From the NCBI GenBank assembly GCA_964449995.1, contig CAYVBW010000023.1:1-9173 (forward strand): DNA of 9,173 bases. Direction: 5' to 3'. Of the stretch, positions 1-6,119 are shown one piece after another. The notes under the pieces are model-generated. The model made no database searches. It was given only the letters and a program-made list of their open reading frames with translations, and was not told the DNA's origin. Position 1 is the stretch's first letter. Each line of letters begins with the position of its first letter. This stretch comes from CAYVBW01 sp964449995 (GTDB lineage Bacteria; Patescibacteriota; Microgenomatia; UBA1400; PJMF01). Position numbers and translations under genes: made by a program.

Positions 1-2976
1 AATATTTTATTAAAAACTGACACCAATCCTTCTAGCATTTTAGCCTTAACTTATACTGACAGTGCTGCCAAAACCATGCGCCAAAGATTAGCGCAGTTAA
101 TTGGTAAAACTGCTTATTATGTTCACATTAGCACTTTTCATGCTTTTTGTGCCGAAGTTATTAGAAGTAATCCGGAGTATTTTGAGATTGCCCGCGACAG
201 CCAACCTTTAACAGAGCTAGAGCGCTATGAGCTTTTTCAATCAATTGTTGATGCCAATGATTTAGATTACATCAAACCGCTGAATCGACCTTATCACTTT
301 TTGCGCGAGATTATTAAAAATATCTCAGATTTAAAACGTGAGGGCATTAATGTTAAACAGTTTAAGCAAATCTTGCAGGAGGAGGCAGAAGCTTTAGAAG
401 AAATTAAAGCTTTTAGTGACACTGCTCCAAAAAAAGATAAACTTACCCAAACAGAGTTAAAGAAACGTCAAAAGAATTTGCATAAACAACAAGAGCTGCT
501 TGTGCTTTATCAGGACTATCAGCAGGAGTTAAATAATCGTCAGCGTTATGATTTTGACGACATGATTATGCTGGTAGTAGAGGCTTTTCGTACACACGAA
601 TTATTGCTTCGAGAATACCAAGAAAAGCTGCAATATTTTTTAGTTGATGAATATCAGGATACCAATAGTTCTCAAAATGAGGTGGTAGATTTATTAGCCT
701 CATATTGGGCGCCTAACGCTAATATATTTGTGGTCGGTGATCCTCATCAGGCGATTTATCGCTTTCAAGGCGCCTCGATAGAAAATATGCTTAGTTTTGT
801 AGACCGCTATCCCAACAGCACAGTGATTAGTTTGGATCTGGGGTATCGTTGTCCGCAAACAATTTATGATTCTGCCCATAGCGTGATTAGCAATAATCAA
901 TTAAGTCAAGCTGAAGTTTTAAAATCTAATGACAAACAAATATCAAAAAAAGCTAAACAGCAGTTACTTAAATTGTTAGATCAGCCCCTTAAAAGTGCTG
1001 ATAATAGCTCAAAAAGTCGCCCATTGGTAAAAGTTTTTTCAGCTCCAGTTCAAACATTGGAGACTATCTTTGTTGCTCGTCAAATTAAACACTTAATTGA
1101 TCAGGGTATTGACCCTGATCAAATTGCAGTTTTATATCGCTATAACTCTGATTCAGTAGAGATGAGTCAAGCTTTAACTAAATGGGGTATCCGCTATGAA
1201 ATAGATGGCGGGGACGATATTTTAAAATCAGAATTTATTGATCAGTTGTTTAATTTTTTCCAAGTCCTGGTGGATTTGAGAGATAGTAAGGAAGATGAGT
1301 TAGTTTATAGAATTATGCATTATCCCTGGTTTGAGCTGGATTCTTTAACTGTTATGAAGCTGGCACGGGTGGCAGGTAAGTTAGACATGTCTTTGCTAGA
1401 GGTGGTTGATCGAGGGTATGAGTTTGTAATTAAAAATAAGCTCCACAAAATTTTATCAGAAGCAGAATTTACCCTAGTTTCCCAATTTGTAAAAAATTTA
1501 TATGAATTTAGCAGTTTAGATCATTCTTTAACCTTTACTCACTGGTTTGAGCGAGTTTTAAAGGAATCCGGAGTGTTTGCTTGGGTGCGTTCTCATCCCC
1601 AGCAAGTAGAGCTACTTAACGAGCTTAACTCTTTGTACAACCAGATTAAATCAATGGTGGCTCAAGACCATCAGTTTAAGCTAGCAGATTTTCTAAAAGC
1701 CATTGAGGTAATGAAAGAACATAATTTGAAAATTACCGTTGAGGATTTAAATATCAAGCAGGGATCAGTTCACTTATCTACGGTGCATCGGGCTAAAGGT
1801 CAAGAATGGCAGCATGTTTTTATTATTCACTGTGTGGATAAAAAATGGGGTAATCATCGCAACATTGATATTTTACCCTTGCCTGAGAGGATTCTGCAAA
1901 ATACTGATGTTTCTAAAAAGGAAGCTAATGAAGATGAGCGCAGAACTTTTTATGTGGCCTTAACCAGAGCTAGTAAAAGTGTGACGATTAGTTATCCTGA
2001 AACTGTTATTCAAGATAATCGCACTGATGAAAAATCACCGAGTTTGTTTTTGGAAGAATTAGGATCAGTGAAGCAGATTCAAGATGAACAATTAACCAGT
2101 AAGGCAGATGAGTTTTTGCAGCGATTTTTAGAGCCCCCCGCTAAGAGAAAGCCCTCAACTAATGAAAAGCAGTTTTTCCAAAATATTATTAAAGACTTTA
2201 AGCTGTCAGTAACAGGTTTAAATTCTTATCTAAGAGATCCTAAAGAATTTGTAGAGAATAATTTATTAAGGCTGCCTAGAGCTAAACCTCTGCCAATGGC
2301 TTTTGGAAGCGCTGTTCATGAAGCTTTGGATGAATATTATCAAATCTACTTACAAACAGGAGCTAAGACTAGCAGAGAGCAGCTATTGGCTGATTTTAAA
2401 AAAGCACTCAAAAAGGAAGTTTTAACTAAAGAAGAGTTTGCCAGCCGGCTTAAATATGGTAATAAAATTTTAAGTAACTATCATGAAAAAACTTCTCAAG
2501 AACAGCCTCAAGTAATTGAAACTGAGCGTTTGATTGGTTATGGCTGGAGCAAAGCTGTGCTGGACAAAGATATTCAGTTATCAGGAAAAATTGACCGCAT
2601 AGATTGGATAGATCAAAGCAAAAAATTGGTAAGAGTGATTGACTATAAAACAGGCAAACCCAAAACAGAGGGTTATATAAACGGCTTAACCAAAGCAGTG
2701 GGATTGTCAGAGCGCGAACAAAACTTGCCTGAATCAATTCGTGGTCCCTATAAGCGGCAACTGATTTTTTACAAGCTACTCACGCAGCTTGATCAAACCT
2801 TTAATGCTGAGGTTGTTGAAGGAGTTTTTGAGTTTGTCGAGCCCTATAAAAAGGATGACCTGAGATTAATGCCTAGGAGTTTCACAATAACTCAAGAGGA
2901 AGTGAATGATTTAAAAAAGCTGATTAGAGAGGTGATGAGAGAGATCAAAGGGTTAGAGTTTTTGAAGATTGTTTAA
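1..2976 (+). CDS. UvrD/PcrA-like SF1 helicase with C-terminal PD-(D/E)XK nuclease (5' partial)
   Basis: An ATP-dependent 3'-5' DNA helicase fused to a RecB/AddB-type nuclease, expected to act in DNA repair or DNA-end processing. The frame is open from base 1, so the 991 visible residues lack the true N-terminus and the Walker A loop. Numbering from base 1, helicase motifs appear in order: Ia (LALTYTDSAAKTM), STFHAFC at 44-50, Walker B DEYQD at 216-220, motif III VVGDPHQAIYRFQGA at 244-258, motif IV LGYRCPQTIYDSA, motif V HLSTVHRAKG at 591-600 and motif VI DERRTFYVALTRA at 645-657. The nuclease follows: GSAVHEALDEYY from 769, GKIDRID with D865, VIDYKTGK with D881 and K883, and the RQLIFY motif with Q920 and Y924. 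All core nuclease residues are present, so it should be active. I see no four-cysteine iron-sulfur set, unlike AddB or Cas4. The layout resembles AddA or actinobacterial AdnA/AdnB subunits. The 3' end overlaps the convergent kinase gene by 32 bases. Confidence 0.95.
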   Translation, partial: NILLKTDTNPSSILALTYTDSAAKTMRQRLAQLIGKTAYYVHISTFHAFCAEVIRSNPEYFEIARDSQPLTELERYELFQSIVDANDLDYIKPLNRPYHFLREIIKNISDLKREGINVKQFKQILQEEAEALEEIKAFSDTAPKKDKLTQTELKKRQKNLHKQQELLVLYQDYQQELNNRQRYDFDDMIMLVVEAFRTHELLLREYQEKLQYFLVDEYQDTNSSQNEVVDLLASYWAPNANIFVVGDPHQAIYRFQGASIENMLSFVDRYPNSTVISLDLGYRCPQTIYDSAHSVISNNQLSQAEVLKSNDKQISKKAKQQLLKLLDQPLKSADNSSKSRPLVKVFSAPVQTLETIFVARQIKHLIDQGIDPDQIAVLYRYNSDSVEMSQALTKWGIRYEIDGGDDILKSEFIDQLFNFFQVLVDLRDSKEDELVYRIMHYPWFELDSLTVMKLARVAGKLDMSLLEVVDRGYEFVIKNKLHKILSEAEFTLVSQFVKNLYEFSSLDHSLTFTHWFERVLKESGVFAWVRSHPQQVELLNELNSLYNQIKSMVAQDHQFKLADFLKAIEVMKEHNLKITVEDLNIKQGSVHLSTVHRAKGQEWQHVFIIHCVDKKWGNHRNIDILPLPERILQNTDVSKKEANEDERRTFYVALTRASKSVTISYPETVIQDNRTDEKSPSLFLEELGSVKQIQDEQLTSKADEFLQRFLEPPAKRKPSTNEKQFFQNIIKDFKLSVTGLNSYLRDPKEFVENNLLRLPRAKPLPMAFGSAVHEALDEYYQIYLQTGAKTSREQLLADFKKALKKEVLTKEEFASRLKYGNKILSNYHEKTSQEQPQVIETERLIGYGWSKAVLDKDIQLSGKIDRIDWIDQSKKLVRVIDYKTGKPKTEGYINGLTKAVGLSEREQNLPESIRGPYKRQLIFYKLLTQLDQTFNAEVVEGVFEFVEPYKKDDLRLMPRSFTITQEEVNDLKKLIREVMREIKGLEFLKIV

Positions 2977-3865
2977 AACCAAATTTTTTTTTGATAGTTT
3001 TGATAGATTGATCTAAGCCTGCTATTGAAACTGAATAAGCAGCAATTTTGTTGGCTAATTCTAGGCTTTCTAAAATATTGCTATTTCGGAGATATTGATT
3101 AAAGAAGGTGCCCCTGAAAATATCCCCAGCGCCAGTAGCATCTACCACCTTAGTTTTACAAGCAGGAATGTGTTGCTCAGTTTGTTGATTAACAATAATA
3201 CAACCCTCCTCGTCTAGAGTAATAATAATATTATGTGGACAAAATTTTTGAATTTTTTTAGCTGCCCCAAAAGCTTGTTTAACACTTTTTATTTCTGAGT
3301 TTAAAAGTAGCTGAGCTTCAAACCGATTCGGTATAAAAAAAGTAGCATATTTAAGCATTTTTTTATCAAATTGTTGATGTTTGTTAGGAAGGTCTAATAA
3401 ACAAGGTTTATTTTGAGGTTTATTTTTTAATATGTAATACAAAGTCTGCAATGGTATGCTGGTGTCTAAATAAAATGCGTTATATTGGTTTAATTTTTTT
3501 TCAGGTTTAATGTGACGACCCGCTCCTAGGTAAACAGTGATCGCAGACTGACCGCTATTATCGGTTAGCACGATTACTTCGCCAGTAGAATTGTTTTTTG
3601 TAGTTTGAATTAACTGTGTTTTGAATCCATATTCTTTAATTAAATCAATGGCCTTTTTTCCCTTATCATCTTTACCTATAGCTGATAATAAAAAGACCTC
3701 GTTACTTTTTGTTAAAAGCCGACAGCCATTGACCACTTTGCTTGCTGCTGCCGGTAGAGCTTTTTTATTTGATAAGGCAACTTCGTTAAGTTGTGGGATA
3801 TTCTCTACAAAGAATTGATTTTCGATCACAATACTGCCGGAAGCTAGAATTTTTTTTCTAGACAT
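2945..3865 (-). CDS. PfkB/ribokinase-family carbohydrate or nucleoside kinase
   Basis: A 306-residue cytosolic kinase of the PfkB family, which transfers phosphate from ATP to a sugar or nucleoside hydroxyl; the substrate is unknown. The C-terminal signature is clear: VVDATGAGD at 240-248 with catalytic base D248, followed by IFRGTFF. The PNRFEAQLL segment and a late Ala-rich helix (LANKIAAYSVSIAG) also fit, and the length is normal. The N-terminal substrate-binding motifs are atypical. Ribokinases have GSxNxD and then GGKGANQA; here they read GSIVIENQ and LPAAASKVV, so the usual Asp is a Glu and the double-Gly/Asn motif is lost. The start is ATG at 3865, with no Shine-Dalgarno. A run of eight A bases follows the start within codons 3-6 and another A run lies near the C-terminus. 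The stop is TGA at 2947-2945, inside the convergent helicase gene. It diverges from the radical SAM gene across a 55-base spacer. The family is firm and the substrate is open. Confidence 0.9.
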   Translation of the reverse strand: MSRKKILASGSIVIENQFFVENIPQLNEVALSNKKALPAAASKVVNGCRLLTKSNEVFLLSAIGKDDKGKKAIDLIKEYGFKTQLIQTTKNNSTGEVIVLTDNSGQSAITVYLGAGRHIKPEKKLNQYNAFYLDTSIPLQTLYYILKNKPQNKPCLLDLPNKHQQFDKKMLKYATFFIPNRFEAQLLLNSEIKSVKQAFGAAKKIQKFCPHNIIITLDEEGCIIVNQQTEQHIPACKTKVVDATGAGDIFRGTFFNQYLRNSNILESLELANKIAAYSVSIAGLDQSIKTIKKKFGFKQSSKTLTL

Positions 3866-3905
3866 GATTTTTTACAGTCATTATTTATTAATTTCTTATA
3901 TATTG

Positions 3906-3911
3906 TATAAT
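3906..3911 (+). promoter_or_regulatory. -10 box of the radical SAM gene, possibly leaderless
   Basis: A perfect TATAAT ends 9 bases before the ATG at 3921. Transcription starting about 7 bases downstream would give a leader of only a few bases. No convincing -35 box is placed 16-18 bases upstream; the TTTACA at 3871-3876 is too far away. It lies in the spacer between two divergent genes. Confidence 0.5.
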
Positions 3912-3920
3912 ATTCTGACC

Positions 3921-4871
3921 ATGGCAAGGGATAAAAAATCCAAAAGAGCAAAAATTAATAAAGACGATTTAATTTTTTTAAGAGAGGGCATCTATTATGA
4001 TCAAGTTAAAGACTCATATGTTTTTGACACAGATGATTTAGAGAGTCTTGGATTTTTTTCAATTGGGCTGCAGGTTACAAAAAGATGCAATGCTCAATGC
4101 ATTCATTGTGCTGCCAGTCAACAGTCTCCTGAATTATCAACTGAAAAAATGCTTGAGCTGATAGAGAAGCTTTATAAAGAAGGTTGTGTTAAATTGAATT
4201 TTACTGGAGGAGAGCCACTGTTGCGAGAAGATTTAGCTCTATTGTTAAAAAAAGCTAAGTCCTTGGGGATGGCTACGACTCTCTCCACGAATGGCTTTGC
4301 TCTAACCAGAGAAAAAATTAGAGAAATTAAACCTTACTTAACCAATATTAGATTTAGTCTGCATGGTTTAGAAAAAACCAATGATGAAGTTTTTCAAAAA
4401 AAAGGTGCTTTTAATAGAATTATGAAAAGTATTGAGTACTCTCACGATGAAGGATTGTCTGTTGGAGTTATGTTTTCCGCTATGCTTAAAAATTTTCAAG
4501 AAATTGATGAGCTATCCAAAATTCTAGAAAAAAAAGGAGTTGATAAATTAATTATTTTCACTCTAATGTCGGCTGGCAGAGCGCAGGCAATATTTGCTAA
4601 GGAATTTCTGCATGTATCAGAATTAGAAAATCAGCTCAATTTAATTAGGAGAAATAATAAAAATAACAGAAAATTAGAAATTACTCTAGTTGACTGGCGT
4701 ATACAGGGACAGTGTTTACTTATAGATCCAACAGGAATTTTATATGGCTATGATTTTAGTGAAGCAGATAGTTACTTATGGTTGGGTAATGCGCTTGAAG
4801 AGAGTTTAAAAGAACTTTGGGATAAGTTCCCTTACAAAACAAATTACTATAAGTATTATCAGCAGCACTAA
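3921..4871 (+). CDS. Radical SAM protein with cysteine-poor SPASM/twitch-like C-terminus
   Basis: A 316-residue radical SAM enzyme of the MoaA/PqqE/SkfB type; the reaction is unknown. The 4Fe-4S/SAM motif is CNAQCIHC (C56, C60, C63), followed by FTGGEP (GGEP at 96-99) and LSTNG. The C-terminus keeps the outline of a SPASM/twitch domain: GQCLLIDPTGILYGYD and then LGNALEESLKELW (288-300). However, only one cysteine (C265) remains there, and the usual Cys after the Gly-x-x-Tyr position is Gly, so no auxiliary cluster is expected. Roughly 50 N-terminal residues precede the core and match nothing I recognise. I chose ATG 3921 over ATG 3864: the longer form would overlap the start of the divergent kinase and would place the TATAAT inside coding sequence, and its extra 19 residues look like translated AT-rich spacer. 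The gene is followed 32 bases later by the nucleotide glycosidase-RHH gene, which has its own promoter-like box. Confidence 0.88.
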   Translation: MARDKKSKRAKINKDDLIFLREGIYYDQVKDSYVFDTDDLESLGFFSIGLQVTKRCNAQCIHCAASQQSPELSTEKMLELIEKLYKEGCVKLNFTGGEPLLREDLALLLKKAKSLGMATTLSTNGFALTREKIREIKPYLTNIRFSLHGLEKTNDEVFQKKGAFNRIMKSIEYSHDEGLSVGVMFSAMLKNFQEIDELSKILEKKGVDKLIIFTLMSAGRAQAIFAKEFLHVSELENQLNLIRRNNKNNRKLEITLVDWRIQGQCLLIDPTGILYGYDFSEADSYLWLGNALEESLKELWDKFPYKTNYYKYYQQH

Positions 4872-4887
4872 AAACAAACTTTCTATC

Positions 4888-4896
4888 TGATATAAT
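4888..4896 (+). promoter_or_regulatory. Extended -10 box of the DNPH1-like/RHH gene
   Basis: TGATATAAT matches the extended -10 form TGnTATAAT exactly. It ends 7 bases before the ATG at 4904, so the predicted transcript would begin at or next to the start codon. An extended -10 can work without a good -35, and none is seen. The gene could thus be transcribed independently of the radical SAM gene upstream. Confidence 0.55.
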
Positions 4897-4903
4897 AACA
4901 AGA

Positions 4904-5473
4904 ATGAAAATATACTTTACTGCCTCAATTTCAGGTAAAGAAAAATATTTGTCTAACTATAAGATGATTATTGAGGCACTGAAGAATTTAGATGTGCAAA
5001 TCTTGAGCAATCATGTTTTGATTACAGATAGAGAAGATATTGAAAAAGTCAGTCCAGAAGATGAGAGAAAATTTTATGACAAGGTTAACGAATGGATCAA
5101 TCAGTCAGATATTGTCATTGCTGAAGTATCTCATCAATCAACAAGTGTCGGTCATGAAATTACTCATGCTTTTTCCAAAAATAAGCCTGTAATTTTGCTA
5201 CACGTTGAAGATAAAAGTCCGATTTTATTCAAAGGAATCAAGTCTGACAGACTTCAATTAATTGAATATCATGTTGAAGATTTAGAATCACAATTAAAAA
5301 AAGCAATCAATTTCGCTTCAGATAATCAAGACACTCGCTTTAATTTTTTTATCTCTCCGGAGCATCAAAATTATCTAGATTGGATTGCCAAACACAGAAA
5401 AATTCCACGCTCTGTGTTTTTGCGCCGATTGATTGAAGAACACATGGAAGATAACCCTGACTATAAGGGTTAA
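4904..5473 (+). CDS. DNPH1/Rcl-like deoxynucleotide N-glycosidase domain fused to a ribbon-helix-helix domain
   Basis: A 189-residue two-domain protein. Residues 1-137 look like the nucleoside 2-deoxyribosyltransferase fold, closest to DNPH1/Rcl, which hydrolyses the N-glycosidic bond of 2'-deoxynucleoside 5'-monophosphates. Evidence is the opening KIYFTASISG, the NHV segment near 36-38, SDIVIAEV at 68-75 and then STSVGHEITHAF with E85 in the position of the catalytic Glu, followed by NKPVILL. D69 and the Ser residues before E85 also match the family. Residues 145-183 look like a ribbon-helix-helix (CopG/Arc) DNA-binding unit: strand RFNFFIS, helix PEHQNYLDWIAKHRK, turn IP, helix RSVFLRRLIEEHMED. 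Known DNPH1 proteins end near the first domain, so this fusion is unusual. It could be a nucleotide-responsive repressor, a DNA-targeted hydrolase, or an enzyme that uses the small domain only to dimerise. Its TAA stop shares bases with the stop of the convergent epimerase gene. Confidence 0.82.
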   Translation: MKIYFTASISGKEKYLSNYKMIIEALKNLDVQILSNHVLITDREDIEKVSPEDERKFYDKVNEWINQSDIVIAEVSHQSTSVGHEITHAFSKNKPVILLHVEDKSPILFKGIKSDRLQLIEYHVEDLESQLKKAINFASDNQDTRFNFFISPEHQNYLDWIAKHRKIPRSVFLRRLIEEHMEDNPDYKG

Positions 5474-6063
5474 TTTTCAAAATCTTTTAAACTCACCGCT
5501 TGCTTATCTCTGTCAGACAAAATTATTTTTTCTTTGGCAATTGGCCAGTTAATGTTTAGTTCAGGGTCAAAAAGAGAGATTGATCTTTCGTCAGCTTGAT
5601 CGCGGTCAGCGTATAGTTTGTCAATAATATAAATATAATTTAAAGGGCCTTTTAAAACTGCTACCGAGTTTGCCAAGCCTTGGCTGATGAACAGGCCCTG
5701 TCCGAATTCTTTTTCATTGTCGTAGCCCAGTTGAAAATACTCACTTTGTTTATAAGTTGGGGAGTTAGGCTTAACATCAGCAATGGCACAAAAAGCCAAG
5801 CCGGAGTTAACAAAAACTAACTTGTTCCAACCTTCAGCGTGCATGCCTCGTACCACATTTTCTTCAGATCGGGCAAGATTAATTTGTTGGGGCGCAAATG
5901 ATTGGCCAATAACCTTTTCAAGTTCAGGCAGTTTAATAATTTCGCTAAAAAAGCCCCGCTCATCGTTAAATTTAGGGGCTTTAAAATAAAATAATCCCGG
6001 CAGAGATGTCTTGTAAAAATTTTCACTGACCTGGAGCTTGGAGGTAGGGGTATAATATGACAT
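5470..6063 (-). CDS. RmlC-like cupin (dTDP-4-dehydrorhamnose 3,5-epimerase family)
   Basis: A 197-residue cupin related to RmlC/RfbC, which epimerises C3 and C5 of dTDP-4-keto-6-deoxyglucose on the way to dTDP-rhamnose. Family marks are FNDERGFFSEI (32-42), VRGMH with candidate catalytic base H75, NKLVFVNSG, the SPTYKQSEYFQLG segment, an IYIIDKLY segment that may carry the catalytic Tyr (Y143 or Y145), SLFDPELNINWP (163-174) and ILSDRDKQA (181-189). The usual PxGFAHGF motif reads SQGLANSVAVL (127-137), so its His is missing. The length is close to the family norm. No rmlA, rmlB or rmlD lies nearby. It may therefore be a divergent epimerase or a related sugar-nucleotide cupin with another activity. 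The start is ATG at 6063, supported by a TATAAT 6 bases upstream. The stop TAA overlaps the stop of the facing gene within one TTAA. Confidence 0.85.
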   Translation of the reverse strand: MSYYTPTSKLQVSENFYKTSLPGLFYFKAPKFNDERGFFSEIIKLPELEKVIGQSFAPQQINLARSEENVVRGMHAEGWNKLVFVNSGLAFCAIADVKPNSPTYKQSEYFQLGYDNEKEFGQGLFISQGLANSVAVLKGPLNYIYIIDKLYADRDQADERSISLFDPELNINWPIAKEKIILSDRDKQAVSLKDFEN

Positions 6064-6069
6064 GTTTTT

Positions 6070-6075
6070 ATTATA
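6070..6075 (-). promoter_or_regulatory. -10 box of the RmlC-like gene, probably leaderless
   Basis: Read on the minus strand this is a perfect TATAAT ending 6 bases before the ATG at 6063. A TTTTGA/TTGATT-like -35 lies 15-17 bases upstream, within the T-rich complement of the A-rich spacer. There is no Shine-Dalgarno. A start site about 7 bases downstream would fall on the start codon. Confidence 0.55.
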
Positions 6076-6080
6076 AGGTT

Positions 6081-6110
6081 AAAATCAAAAAATCAAAAGT
6101 TAAAAAAAAT
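6081..6110. repeat. Degenerate A-rich 7-9-base repeat in divergent spacer
   Basis: The spacer between the RmlC-like gene and the aminopeptidase contains successive variants of TCAAAA and TTAAAA (AAAATC, AAAAAATC, AAAAGTTAAAA). It looks like a low-complexity, slippage-prone tract, not coding sequence. It explains the Lys-rich extension seen if the aminopeptidase is read from the earlier ATG at 6057. Confidence 0.45.
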
Positions 6111-6113
6111 AAT
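6108..6113 (+). promoter_or_regulatory. Possible -10 box of the aminopeptidase gene
   Basis: AATAAT, one base from consensus, ends 6 bases before the chosen ATG at 6120, the same spacing as the -10 of the divergent gene. No clear -35 is seen. The tract is A-rich, so a chance match is possible. Confidence 0.3.
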
Positions 6114-6119
6114 GGCATC

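Noticed and set aside
2450..2737. Open frame antisense to the helicase nuclease domain
   Set aside because: No recognisable domain and fully opposite a well-supported gene; a shadow frame.
3871..3876. TTTACA as -35 for the radical SAM promoter
   Set aside because: It is 29 bases from the TATAAT at 3906, far beyond the normal 16-18.
3864..3920. Longer start for the radical SAM protein at ATG 3864
   Set aside because: It would overlap the divergent kinase start and place the TATAAT inside coding sequence; the extra residues look like translated AT-rich spacer. ATG 3921 gives a clean start.
3866..5473. Horizontally acquired island based on base composition
   Set aside because: The block looks somewhat more AT-rich than the genes to its right, but the difference by eye is small and there are no integrase, att-like repeats or tRNA to support transfer.
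5783..6026. Short open frames on both strands within the RmlC-like gene
   Set aside because: Out of frame with the conserved cupin sequence and without recognisable features.
6057..6119. Longer start for the M29 aminopeptidase at ATG 6057
   Set aside because: The 21 extra residues are Lys-rich translated repeat and overlap the RmlC-like gene's start and -10 box.
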